DNA of 64,000 nucleotides from Hydractinia symbiolongicarpus (lineage: Eukaryota; Cnidaria; Hydrozoa; Anthoathecata; Hydractiniidae). Shown here piece by piece: positions 51,411 through 62,368 of this stretch (its first letter is position 1; the number at the start of each line of letters is the position of its first letter). The DNA lies in contig NC_079879.1 of NCBI RefSeq assembly GCF_029227915.1, positions 17,110,001 to 17,174,000 of the forward strand. The letters are read 5' to 3'. The notes beneath the pieces were generated by a model. The model did no database searches, was not told the DNA's origin, and saw only the letters and a program-made list of their open reading frames with translations. The translations under genes were made by a program, and so were the position numbers.

Positions 51411-51421
51411 AATCGAGAAAT

Positions 51422-52401
51422 TTACCATTCTTTCACATGGTCAGGAGGTACCTCTACATCCTCTGGTACTAGCATTAATTCTTCTGATACGAAAGATCGA
51501 TCAGGCCCTCCATCAAGATAGTATAGCAACCTCGTACCAGTTACGATACGGTCGATTCTATACGTTTTCTTGCTCCACCAAGGATCCGTTGCACGTCTTT
51601 TTTGATCACCATGATCCTCGCCGGGTTGCAGCAGATACAGATATAACCAGTCATCAGGTAGCGGCTTTTCATCGGGATATTCCTCGCTTTTCGCGAGTGG
51701 TACGTCATCGAGCTTAATGGATTTCGAGGGTTTCATACCAATCATGACAGTCTTGGTATTATTCATAGTTTTGACGATGGTGTATAGATGCTTAACCCAT
51801 GTACTACTTGTTTCATCAGTTAGTAGCTCTTGCGCATCTTGAGGCTTGAGCAATCTTTCCGCGACTACTTTGTTGTAGCTTTCAACAAATGCCGTGAATG
51901 TGTAAAGGTATTTGGTGGTGGCCCTCTTAATTTCAACCCCCTTATCCTCCAGCAGCTTGGTGATATTTGATTTAAATTCTGAGCCATTATCCCCCTGGAA
52001 AATCTTTGGGTATCAGAGAGGTCCCGCTTTGTAAATGTCCTTGAGCATGTCGGCTACTTCACTGGCTTTCTTTGTTCTCAGGGGTCTCACGACCTTGTTT
52101 CGTGAGGCTACATCGATGCCTGTGAGTATATATTTATAGGTGTTTCCATAGATCTTATCATGGGGCATGTACAAGAGATCAAATTGGTGGATCTCATTAG
52201 GTCTCGTAATGGTAAGATGTGGGTAATTAATGCGCTTGGGGCCTTTGATATGTCTGAGCCAGAGCAACTGCCGACTAAGAAAGACTACTCTGCTTGCTGA
52301 GCAATTTTATGGCCCGACGTCCATAAATGTTCTGGTTGATAGTTTATTTTGCTTAGTTTTTCAGCTTCATTCTCGGTAACAATATGCTTTGCTTTTGACA
52401 T
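51422..52401 (-). pseudogene. Polinton integrase, several lesions
   Basis: MSKAKHIVTENEAEKLSK from 52401; a deletion near 52280 in the helical N-terminal domain; 52267-52013 open with the first Asp (IHQFDLLYMPHDK); second Asp in QGDNGSEFKS; Glu in FVESYNKVVAERL; 51853-51422 open C-terminal part. All three catalytic residues are present in pieces. Confidence 0.8.
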
Positions 52402-52424
52402 ATTTATTACATATAAAAATGTTC

Positions 52425-52823
52425 TTACATATACTTGTACGCCACGAACCCCAAAAGGGCTAATGAGCTAATTATAAACGTGAGTTCACCGTCTTGTTGT
52501 CTTCTGCTCGGTGTGTAAAAATCGGAGAGTTTGGGAGCTCTTTCAATCGTTGCAATGAAGTACTGTCTCATTCCTTCGTCCAATTACTTTAAACTCTGTC
52601 CAGCAGCACGTTGTTCTTCTCGTCTCTTATTATACCAATCGATCTTTGCTTGTCTATCGCGCACCCATTGGGCTTGAGCAGCTTGTAATTTTTCAAGAGC
52701 CTGGTCATGACGCTTCCTTTCTTCTTCGCCATGCCCACTAAGTTTGCTGAATAAAAAATTTGACCCACTGAACGCTAATGCATTCATAGCAGCACCCGCT
52801 ACGAGGACGCCGATTGTTGCCAT
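52425..52823 (-). pseudogene. Two-TM coiled-coil protein, one stop
   Basis: 133 codons in one frame with a single TAA at 52584-52586 (others have Glu there). N-terminal TM (IGVLVAGAAMNALAFSG), HDQALEKLQAAQAQWVRDRQ, LTFIISSLALLGFVAYKYM. Confidence 0.65.
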
Positions 52824-52826
52824 TTA

Positions 52827-52851
52827 TTTTGTAGATCCAAGACCTACAAAA
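52827..52851. terminator. 8-bp hairpin after capsid stop
   Basis: TTTTGTAG / CTACAAAA, 9-base loop; between the capsid stop (52866) and the start of the downstream TM gene (52823). The B counterpart at 24415-24439 has one mismatch. Confidence 0.4.
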
Positions 52852-52865
52852 ACATTTTAATGCTC

Positions 52866-54122
52866 TTAATAAACTACTGAATGAAATCTACCATCCAGGA
52901 TACTAACCTGACCATCCATTAAGAGATACACATAGCAGCGTATATCCCCAGTACCGTCAGCTTTCTTAGTCATGTGCAACGTTATACCGTCTGACAACCG
53001 TTTTAATGGTCTGCCGCTACCGTGGAGGGTACGATCCGGACTGCTTCTGAAATCAATGAACAGCGCGTATCTTTCAGTAAAAAACTGCCCAATCGTCACG
53101 ATGCTATCGTGTTTACCGAATAGCCCCGCGACTTGTTCCATATGATCTTTTGGGAGCATAGCATGCGAGTAGAGTTCGTTAGGCTCACCCGCGACAGTGA
53201 TCGCGATTTTCTCGAACTTGGGGTTGTAAAATTTCTCATTATTCCCACTATATGCTTTAACTACACCGGGATCCTGAAATAGCAGTATGACGCCCTTCGA
53301 GCTCTTGGCAGGTGTATCTAGTTGGAGGTTGTAGGAGGAGTCAGCCTTTTTCATCGTTATAACCTTGCTGCGAAGTATACGCTCGTAAGGTAGGGCTAGA
53401 CGGGAATATCTTCGCACTCGCTAATTCTTCTTTGGTCACTTTATCAAATTCTAGTCAGATATTAGTAATCTTGTAGGAGGAATCGGCTGCCTTTGCCGCC
53501 GTAGATCCTGATGCTGGTGTACCTGCATCTTTGATAATTTGGCCAAAGGGGGTAAAATGTATTACGAACTGCAGCCTATCGTGTAAGCCTGCTTGGTAGA
53601 AGGGCAAGTCTCTAGTGAGCTCGAACATTTTGCCGAGTGGTATACAGAACGTGTTACCATACGCCGGGGCAATCGCTTCTTCTTCATCATTTCCCACGTG
53701 GCCGCTAGCCTTCATCATTAGAGCGGCAATGGTGCCATCATTAGGATTTATACCCTCTAAAATCAGATTGTTGTCACGCTCAAACTTAGGTAGCCACAAG
53801 TCCTTGTATGTTGCGAAGATATTAAAGTCGGCGACCATTCAGCGTAATCCGTAAGCTCTGTACCAAAGCTTTGCCGATATTAGAGACTATAGTACGCTTG
53901 CTGTTTGTGCCTGTCAATTCCAAGTCAAACAGCAACTTGATTGAGCCGGGAAAAATTACATTATTTTCCCCCATATTAGGAATATCCACATGCAAATCTT
54001 CGTTTTGGTTGATCGTGGAGGGGACATGGGAGATTTTAAGACGCTGTTTCTTGCCTTTCATCGCCTCCCTATTTCATCACCTCCCTATTGGGATCAAGCT
54101 TAGTTCCGAATATGTTAGACAT
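52866..54122 (-). pseudogene. Major capsid protein, frameshifted
   Basis: 418 codons' worth. MSNIFGTKLDPNREV; a small duplication of CTCCCTATTTCATCAC near 54065 and frame changes near 53835 and 53430. Blocks: ISHVPSTINQNEDLHVDIPN, LEGINPNDGTIAALMM, YSRLALPYERILRSK, EPNELYSHAMLPKDHMEQ, DGRFHSVVY. Confidence 0.8.
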
Positions 54123-54151
54123 CTTTGTTTATAGCGGTTTATTTAAAATAA

Positions 54152-57100
54152 ATGCCTATAAATCCAGCGTTTGAACCAGATTTTACACCAGAGGAAGACC
54201 TTCCATACGAACCTGAAGAGTTTAGTAGGCCTGACAATCTCCCCAGCTCCACAACTGAAGAGCCCCAGGGGGCTAGTAGCGCAGCCACAGGCGATAACCT
54301 AGAGGATCATAGGTGGGAGGTGGTTAAAGGAAAGGTCGACTCGCTTTACAAACACCTAGGTGAGGGGCTGGAGCAGAAGCCTAACGCTAAGCATTACGAC
54401 AGGTTCGAACTACAAGGTAATCAGCTCATCTACAAAGGTATAGACAAGGACATAGCGCTTACAAATAAGAATAGTACATTTAAAACTGTTGGTGTGATAC
54501 GGACGGTGTTGGGCGTAAGGCGCTTGTCGGCAATAGGGTTTACCAATGCCACAACACCAAACAAAGGCAAAGCAATGGCTCAACAACTAGTTAACGATTT
54601 GGATAATGTCAATGAAAAGGCTGATGACATCAAAATGTTGCCGCTACTCGAAAAAGTGCTCGATGATACGGAGAGCCTCATCGGAGATACTACCTTTGGC
54701 GGGGATATCACAGAGCGTGAAAGAAGAGAGCTTCATTTCTATGTTAGAACGCTCCAGAACGACTTGAATAACGTGAAAAGTAAGATGATATTTTACGATA
54801 GCGAGCTTTCCAAGGCAGATGACAAGATCAAGAGGCTTGAGGCGAAGAAGACTGTGTCCGACGTATCAGAGGAACAGCTAGCTATCTGGGATAAGGACCT
54901 CGATAAGGCCAAGGAAGATCGTGAAAAGCTAAAGGATGATAGAAAGGTGGCAATAGAAGAACATGGTCTCTCTGGAATCAATACCAAGCTCAAGGCGATT
55001 AAAGATACACTCATGAAGATAGCTGAGGACGATAAAACCTTGGTCGAAAAACTCAGGATCCTGTTCAAAGAGCAAGGTATTACTATCGCCAGCGTTATTT
55101 CGGCTGTTGGCGTAATGATATCCACCCTGGTCCTTTCACTCACGGGAGGTAGTGGGGCAGCAGCAGGAGGAAGTGCTGGTAGCGAAGGGTTTGTACAAAA
55201 ATAGCTGGAGAGATTGGGAAAATTCCTTAAATATTTGGCAGGAAAGGCAGGTGCAGCTCTTTCTGGAATCATCGGTACCATCGTATCATTTTTCTTCCGG
55301 GTTTTTTTTATTTATTTATTTATTTATTTAAAGTTGGATCCATTATTAGTACAAGGTACTAATTTACACCAACTATCAAATTAAAACATGTAAATACTAA
55401 GTGATAAAAATACAAATAAAATACTAAAATAAATCATCGATTGATCCCCGAATGAGCAGCACAGAGTTTACATTGGCAGTATATTTCAACGTGCCTGATA
55501 ACAAATTTGAATTCTTTTAGATCTGTCACATTTTTGACACACGCAGGTAGGTAATTCCAGGCTAGGCTAGCGCGAAATTGAAAAGAATTCTGCCCGATAC
55601 TGCTTTTAGAAGGTGGAATGACCAGTACAGTAACACGCCTAAGACTGTAAGTAGTCTCCTTCTTTCGAAAAATATCCCACATTAGTTCAGGGTTCAATCC
55701 ATGAAGACACTTATAAACTTCAGTTACAGGGCTTTTCAGATTTCTATCATGGATAGGCATCATACTAGATATTTCCAGTATTTCTGTATAGGTTTTCTGC
55801 ACCAGGCCAGTTTTTGTACACAACGCTCTTTTATGGGTTGCCGAAATGAGATAGTGTGCCTGTTTGCTGCAGAACATCCATACAAGGGGGCAATAATTGA
55901 AACAAGGTAAAATAAATGAGTTAAATAATAAATCAATCTGATCATGTTTGAGAAAATTTCGTATCCTCAGGAGTGCTTTTGTCTTTGAGGAAGCACTTTT
56001 GCACATCCCTTTTACGTGAGGGTAAAATGAAAGTTTTTCATCCAGAGTAATACTGAGTAACTTAACTTGTTTTGATGGAGCAATAGAAGATGAGCCAATC
56101 TGAATGCTGATATTGCCAACATCAGCTCTCAGAATTATCACCTGAAACTTGCTTGGATTTGCAACCATACCATTTAAGTTGAACCAGTTTACCACTTTGA
56201 CTATGTCAGAACAGAATATGTCTAGAACAGCAGTAATGCTACTCTTACAACTAAAAATGGTGTTGTCGTCGGCAAAGTTGCAGATATCACCCTCTAATAA
56301 CAGGAACAACAAATCATTAATAAACACATTGAATAATATCGGTCCTAGGACAGAGCCTGCTGTAACTCTTTCGAAATCCACAAAGATATTTAGACAAAAA
56401 GGTGTTGAAGAATGGTAACAGTTGTTTGGCTAAAATTCTCTCAAAAACTTTGGAAACAGTCGGTAACAAAACTGACAGGTCTATAATTTACCTTGTCTGT
56501 GGAGCTACCCTTTTTATATAAAGGTATTATCTCTGCCAAAGATAAAAGACTAGGAAAAACAGAACTGTCAATAACAGAACTGTTAAAACATTTTGTAAGT
56601 ACTGGAACACAATATCTAGCAGCTAATTTAAGCATCTTCGTTGGAATCGAACCACTGACTTTCTTGCTATCATCTAACGCAAGAATTTCCTTAAACATGA
56701 CATCCTCACAAATTGGAGACAACTCAAAAGTATGTGTCAGTTTCTTCGATTTAATGAAGAGGACACTAGGGTGAGACGCATACTTCTCACCTGCAGCAAG
56801 AACAGCATCACACTCGGATGAAAGAGCTTGAGGAATGTGTGGCATGTTAAGGTTGTCAGTAATTTTATTAAAATATTCATTAAATATGTTTGCAATATCA
56901 CTATCATTAATATATAATATATCTTTGTCAACAAGAGTAATTCTTTCTTTACCATATTTGGCTTTTTCATTAAACAAAGGTTTTACCGATTTCCAAAAAC
57001 CTTTACTCATATTACTTCGGCCAAAGTTGGAAAAGAAAGTTTTCTTGTCCTGCCTATTTATATTGACCACCAAGTTTCTTTGTTTTTTAAATGCTCTCAT

Positions 57101-57719
57101 ATCATCGTCTTTCCCGGAAGTGTTAGCTACCCTTTTAAGACGCGAACGTTTCATGATCGCCTTTCTGAGAGTTTTAGAGACATGGGGCCTATTATTTGCC
57201 CTGAGAAACTTGGTTTTCAATGGAGCATGCCTATCTAATAAAGATGTAAATATACTATGAAAATCATCATAATTTGAGATATTGGTCATAGACCGAGATA
57301 TATCCTCTAAAAAATAAGTTTCATCAAAATTCTTATAGCACCGGTAACTAATTTTAAGTGGTGGTAGTTTGACATATTGTGTTTTAAGCATTGTATAAAC
57401 TAAGGAATGATAATCACTCAACCCAGTTACAGCCGCTCCTGTATGCATGAGAGAGTGTTTCCTGTTGGAAAGAATCAAATCAATGCAAGATCCCGAAGAG
57501 GACTTCCAACAAGTTTTCTCCTTTATGTGATTATAAAGGGAGAGAGTTAGTAAAAACTCCCCTAAATCAGTATCAGCTGGATCTAGGTTGAAATCACCAT
57601 TTATCAAGGTAGCCGCCAAAGTCGTGGAATATGTAGCGAGACACCTCTACCTGGCCATAGCGGGTGCTGTAGGGATTGTAGTGACTTATGTGAGTAATAG
57701 GAGAAGTGGGAAGAGATAG
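54152..57719 (+). pseudogene. Coiled-coil structural protein, split by a retrotransposon
   Basis: 54152-55204 is the longest copy (350 codons): acidic Pro-rich start (FEPDFTPEEDLPYEPEEF), coiled coil (KIKRLEAKKTVSDVSEEQLA), RILFKEQGITIASVISAVGV, Gly-rich loop. A CAG to TAG change at 55202; the frame continues to 55303, where the CR1-like element enters. The last 37 codons (VVEYVARHLYLAIAGAVGIV) resume at about 57606. Confidence 0.7.
55304..57605 (-). mobile_element. CR1/L2-like non-LTR retrotransposon inserted in element C
   Basis: The 3' tail is (AAATA)n (55306-55333 inverted). 57619-56441: end of the apurinic endonuclease (NGDFNLDP, GSCIDLILSN, SDYHSLVY), linker, RT start (VNYRPVSFV). 56381-55434: GSVLGPILFNVFINDLLFLL, NFADDNTIF and the C-terminal region. 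A deletion near 56390-56440 removes the KAFD motif region. 5'-truncated. The host gene reads ...CCGGGT before and GTAGCC after, so only 2-3 bases are shared at the junction. Confidence 0.85.
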
Positions 57720-57734
57720 TAAGTATGGAACGTA

Positions 57735-57757
57735 CTGGTAAGCCACTAGCTTACCAG
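57735..57757. terminator. 9-bp perfect hairpin between convergent genes
   Basis: CTGGTAAGC / GCTTACCAG, loop CACTA; 15 bases after the coiled-coil gene stop. The B junction (26830-26851) has only an imperfect CTAGTATGTTG/CAACACATTAG. Confidence 0.5.
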
Positions 57758-57770
57758 ACAACTATTACAT

Positions 57771-58910
57771 CTAATTTTTTAGCCAAATATAAGCTAGAAT
57801 GACCCCTACTCCTAGCGTTATAACGAGAGCCTTGGTATTCTCATGCTGCCTGTGGGCTTCCTTGGAGGCTGGTGGGGGATGATGCCCTGATCGTTCAACC
57901 TGGGAAGGCTGACGTTGATGCTTACTCGGTATGGGCTTGGCAACAGTACGCGAAGCATTGATATTGGGATTAATACCGATATTAAAATGATCCCGACTTA
58001 TTAGAATCTTGTTGTTGTATCCTTGCACATTTCCGATTCTCAGATTCATATCTGAGGGGATCATGTAAACCCCGTATGCTACCGAGAAGTGTACCTTAGA
58101 TCTCGCATATCTAAGTACATTCTCGAATTCACTGATATCCATGCCCAGCGACGTAAGTCTAATCACCAATTGTTCGAATGTCGTCAAGTATAGTCGTTGG
58201 GCATCAATCGCGGAGCCCTCACTCCCGATTATATTAGAGCGGGCGTTGGTTTGACTCTCAAGAATCAAATATGCGTAGAACCTTACGCTTTGCGATAACC
58301 TTTCAATGCCAATACGGGTTAAGCCGATCGATTTCTAAATTACCCACCGACTGTATGATCCCTCGTCGAAATAACTAGGTCCCGCACCAGAATAATATTT
58401 ACGCTTGGCCTGTCATGAACTGAAAATACTCTCATTTTTCCATTCTTGTTCATTTGGAGATACACCAAATTCACATGCTAATTGCTGGAGCTCTTGATTA
58501 TTGAATGGGTTATTAAAGATATTGAAGCGGGAAGAACCAGGCAACGATACCTCAAGCTCCTCTAATATTTTTCTAATTTGGAAATAGACATGGAATCGAT
58601 AAACAGCGCGAACAAGGGGCAAGGGGGAGTTTAGATGTTGTATGCTGATACCACATGCCGATGTAGCACAAAATGCCGCAAAATTTAGCTGCATTGACAA
58701 GAGGCTGAAGAGGTGGTTTTGCCAGGTATTGACCGGAGGATTACTGTGTAAAACATAGTCTACGAAGATATTGGGGAACCCTACCCTAAATGACGATCCG
58801 CGAGCATCAACAACGTCCTGCTGGGTAAGGTCCGAACCCTTGAGTCTCTCGAGATAACGCCCATGTATAGGGGTATATTTTGCTCTTGAGTTGTACGAAT
58901 ATATTATCAT
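57771..58910 (-). pseudogene. TM structural protein, two to three stops
   Basis: 379 codons' worth from MIIYSYNSRAKYTPIHG. TGG to TGA at about 58412 (FSS-stop-QAK), TAA near 58335 and a frame change around 58300. FGVSPNEQEWKNES, VYMIPSDMNLRIGNVQGYNN, TM end (VITLGVGVILAYIWLKN). Longest copy of this family in the window. Confidence 0.65.
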
Positions 58911-58926
58911 ATGTGTTATAACAAAC

Positions 58927-59597
58927 ATGAAGCAGTTATACATTACGAACATAGATAAAAACCTATAGTCTTTGAGGACTACCTAGGGCAGGATACGAGG
59001 ATAGCCCTTAAGTCGATCAGCATTCGACCTACGTGGCTAAATATTTATAGTAATAATGATGTTACAATAAGGAAAGTGGGGCCTGGCCAGAGGGAGATTA
59101 GGATTGAAATCATGAACGGCCTGTATAGGATAGAGGATTTGGCGGCCATTGTGAACAGTCAGGCACAGGATAGGATAAAGCTGTTTGTTCTAAAAAATGG
59201 ACTATGCAGGCTCCGGGTTAATGACAGATACACGGTGGTGATTCATCGACAACTGTAAGAGCTATTGGGTCTACCCTACGATCCGAATAAAAAATACTAC
59301 ATTAAGGGTGATTATGATTCATTCTATAAGACTGATGTATATCAAAGACTGAGGCTTGTTTGCCCTCAATTAGACGAGAATGATTGCCTACTCGACGGTA
59401 AAAGATCCAAGATTCTTGCCATCCTATCGACCAAAGAGGTAAGATGGAGAGACATGTTGACATGGACTTTTGATACACCAATATACCTCCCTTTGAAAGG
59501 TTCGACGGATCGACTTGAGGTGATGTTGACGGACGAGCATCATCATGATAAGAACGTTTCGTTCGTTGGAGTTAGCATCCACTTCCTCATAGAATAA
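58927..59597 (+). pseudogene. Penton-like protein, nearly full length
   Basis: MKQLYITNI; an extra A near 58957 shifts the frame; 59076-59597 is one frame with CAA to TAA at 59256-59258. NGLYRIEDLAAIVNSQ, LPYDPNKKYYIKGDYDSFY, WTFDTPIYLPLKGSTDRLEV, VGVSIHFLIE. Best copy for testing a jelly-roll fold. Confidence 0.6.
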
Positions 59598-59742
59598 ATG
59601 AATAATGATGAAGTCATGAAACTATATCTGAGCCTACCGCCGAGTGCTCCAGATCAAGAAAATGAGGGGCAGGTCTATAGATTGAAGAAGATAGAAGAGA
59701 TTGAACAGTACCTACGAAGTGAAATAAAACAGCGCGAATAGC
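59598..59742 (+). pseudogene. Gly/Ala-rich TM protein, 5' 48 codons only
   Basis: MNNDEVMKLYLSLPPSAP...YRLKKIEEIEQYLRSEIKQRE then TAG, followed by repeat DNA. Marks the truncation point of element C. Confidence 0.65.
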
Positions 59743-59744
59743 TG

Positions 59745-60175
59745 ATTAAAATAATGTATAGGATCATATGTTTTAAAAGAAACAACTAAGAAGATATAAG
59801 AGTTTAAAAATTTTGCTGACGTCAAAGACAAACAAATATACAAAAAAAATTTTTTAGAAATTTATATACTCGTTGACTTATCGTCTAGATCTTGAAACAT
59901 TTATCAAGAAAATGTATAGGATTATGTACTTTTGACAAACGGTTGCAGAAATATTAGGGTTTAAAGGTTTTTCGATGACGTCATCAACCCGTTCATTCCG
60001 AAACGGATTTGGGGACGCAGGTTTGGGAAAATTACCCAAATTGATCCTAGGCGGTCCCTAGTTAAACACGCGGTGAAAAATCATTGGCGTCACCAACTCG
60101 TTTCCAAGTTATTTGGTCTCAAAGTTAGGTGCACTGTAATGGCTTCATTAATTTAATATAGGATATTGACGTTAA
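59745..60175 (-). repeat. Inverted copy of the R2 interior
   Basis: Reverse complement matches 13985-14360 (TAATGGCTTCATTAAT, CACGCGGTGAAAAATCATT, ATTCCGAAACGGAT). No ORF. It cuts off both element C and the outer end of the D TIR. Confidence 0.65.
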
Positions 60176-60406
60176 ATTTTCCAAAAATCACGGTCAAACT
60201 AAAAATTATCATACAGAGTTTTGCTTGTGACGTCACAGCTTATCGTCACGCCTCATTGCACAAAAATCTATTGATATGCATAAAAAATCCCTAATAAGCG
60301 GTGCTTAGTCATGCAGAGATAGAGAAATGTTCGTTCTAGGACAGCGCACGCACATCAAAGGGAAATTCCCAATAATGTTAGTAATCAACACAAAATAATG
60401 TGAAAT

Positions 60407-60851
60407 ATTATTATATACCCGTAAGCAAAAACAGCCATTGAATAAATAATCGTATTCCACCCGTATTATTCAATGCTTGTGACGTAACAATAGTTTTGAC
60501 AAAACATTCGTAAACGCATGTTTTGATTTTATCCTTTCCGCCTCATTAATTTTTATCGTAATTAACTGTGATTGGTTGTTTCTTAGTGGTCCGTTTTCTG
60601 ATTGGTCGATTTCCAAACACGTGAAATGACGGGAACTTTTTTGTCGAGAAAATTCTTTTTACAAAAACATTAAAACAAAGAAATCTCTTTTGGGTATATA
60701 ATAAAACATATATACAATAGGTAAACATAGGTTATTGGATTTATTAACCCTCGGTGATATTATATTCAACTCCGCTGCGCGTCGTTGAATATAATATCAC
60801 CTCGGGTTAATAAATCTCAATAACCTATGTTTACCTATTGTATATCTACTT
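60407..60851 (+). mobile_element. Composite hairpin insertion, copy 1
   Basis: ATTATATACCC...GGGTATATAAT-bounded segment followed by a ~134-bp near-perfect palindrome (60711-60844; arms start ATACAATAGGTAAACATAGG). No coding capacity; MITE- or foldback-like. Lacks ~85 bases present in copy 2. Confidence 0.6.
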
Positions 60852-60941
60852 AATATTAAATGCCAATAACTAACACATAATAATATACAAATGTAAGATA
60901 CATGACGTCATCTACCAATCACCAACACATAATAATATTAA

Positions 60942-61468
60942 TAAGTAGATATACAATAGGTAAACATAGGTTATTGAGATTTATTAACCCGAGGTGATTT
61001 ATATTCAACGACGCGCAGCGGAGTTGAATATAATATCACCGAGGGTTAATAAATCCAATAACCTATGTTTACCTATTGCATATATGTTTTATTATATACC
61101 CAAAAGAGATTGTTATAATTAATATTACTTATTTTGTTTTGTGTTTGTTTTGTTTTCGTTATGTCCCCGAAGCGATTCATTTTTGTTTCGATTTCTTTGT
61201 TTTGATGTTTTTGTAAAAAGAATTTTCTCGACAAAAAAGTTCCCGCCATTTCACGTGTTTGGAAATCGACCAATCAGAAAACGGACCACTAAGAAACAAC
61301 CAATCACAGTTAATTACGATAAAAATTAATGAGGCGGAAAGGATAAAATCAAAACATGCGTTTACGAATGTTTTGTCAAAACTATTGTTACGTCACAAGC
61401 ATTGAATAATACGGGTGGAATACGATTATTTATTCAATGGCTGTTTTTGCTTATGGGTATATAATAAT
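60942..61468 (-). mobile_element. Composite hairpin insertion, copy 2 (inverted)
   Basis: Reverse-complement copy of 60407-60851 with an extra ~85 bases (about 61105-61205). Palindrome at 60951-61082. The two copies face each other across ~90 bases of TIR, making a large inverted repeat. Shadow ORFs in both copies are not genes. Confidence 0.6.
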
Positions 61469-61608
61469 GATATATATCATTAAATACTAACACATAATAA
61501 TATAAACGAAATCATATAACGTCATGCGCAATAGTATATAATCATATTATACAGAATATGAGTAAAGGGAAATTCACATACTAGTTACCAGAGTTATATC
61601 AAGTAAAT

Positions 61609-61770
61609 ATGACCAAGGAATATTGTGATGAATGTAGGATTGATCTCGATAAATATGATAGATGCTCCTGTGGAAGAAGGCTAGTTATATGTGGGAAAAT
61701 GCTGTGCTGGCAACACTATATGATGTATATAACGTACAACGGAGGTTATTGTAAATGTAAAAATCCTTAG
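61609..61770 (+). CDS. Small CxxC zinc-binding protein, 53 aa, intact
   Basis: MTKEYCDECRIDLDKYDRCS, CGRRLVICGKMLCWQHYMMY, CKCKNP: same Cys/His pattern and length as 30192-30031. Here it is the first gene inside the TIR. Confidence 0.65.
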   Translation: MTKEYCDECRIDLDKYDRCSCGRRLVICGKMLCWQHYMMYITYNGGYCKCKNP

Positions 61771-61796
61771 TTGGGCCCTGGTTATTATAATAAAAG

Positions 61797-62330
61797 ATGT
61801 TCAAATTTTACAATAACTCCGTAGAGACGGGGGATTTTTACAGTGAACCAACTGTGCTCGATATTGACGAGGTTCAAATTGAGCACATCGTACTTAGCGA
61901 TCCCATACAAGCTAATAAGTGCAAAGATGCAAGATATGTTATAGGGTACAAAATGGAAAACAAGATATCATCGTTGCTAATCATAACGCCAAAGGGGCTG
62001 TTTTCGAATGGTGCATCCAGATACGATGATGGATCCTCCCTTACAATGTCATTTGATATGTATAACCATCCTGAATGACTGGAAAAATATAAGTGTATCC
62101 TGGCTAGGAATGGGATGGTAAAATAAACACATAATTCTACGATAAACCAGTACCACTAAAGCAACCTTGCGAATGCATCTGCATTTTAAAAATATCCAGC
62201 ATTTATCAACAGGGGAATAAGCACTATCCGCAGGTCTTGCTTGAGGAGTGTAAATATAAGTCCGTTCAACAATCCAGGACACGACACCTTATCGATTCAG
62301 ATGACGACGATGAGGAACCATTCGTTGTGG
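61797..62330 (+). pseudogene. Possible ssDNA-binding protein, stop, deletion and lost end
   Basis: MFKFYNNSVETGDFYSEP...NHPE then TGG to TGA at 62076-62078; a deletion near 62100-62135; PVPLKQPCECICILKISSIY and the acidic DSDDDDEEPF tail in another frame. Its own stop is lost, so the frame runs on into the SAP gene. Confidence 0.55.
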
Positions 62331-62336
62331 TCTATT

Positions 62337-62363
62337 TTTTGTATATTAATGTTGTATACAAAA
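62337..62363. terminator. 9-bp hairpin before SAP gene
   Basis: TTTTGTATA / TATACAAAA, 9-base loop; AATAAAC and the SAP ATG (62369) follow. Confidence 0.45.
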
Positions 62364-62368
62364 TAAAC

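Larger units (their letters stand above)
45246..59745 (+). mobile_element. Polinton element C (type 2 polymerase), right end missing
   Basis: Same gene order as A, B and E but with a different polymerase. Runs from the TIR (45246-45516) to a truncated Gly/Ala-rich TM gene at 59742, where an inverted R2 repeat begins. A CR1-like retrotransposon is inserted at 55304-57605. The Cys-rich acidic gene is absent and BRO is present, the opposite of B. Confidence 0.85.
60176..61557 (+). repeat. TIR of fragment D with two nested insertions
   Basis: Outer part equals the E TIR (60176-60305, CRE at 60228-60235); inner part equals the C TIR with iterons at 60386, 60871, 60923 and 61488. It thereby shows that both pieces belong to one terminal repeat. 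An MSK-type start at 61558 is followed by a stop. Confidence 0.65.

Noticed and set aside
61141-61329. 62-codon ORF and its mirror at 60546-60728
   Set aside because: Both lie in the two copies of the hairpin insertion; non-coding repeat DNA.
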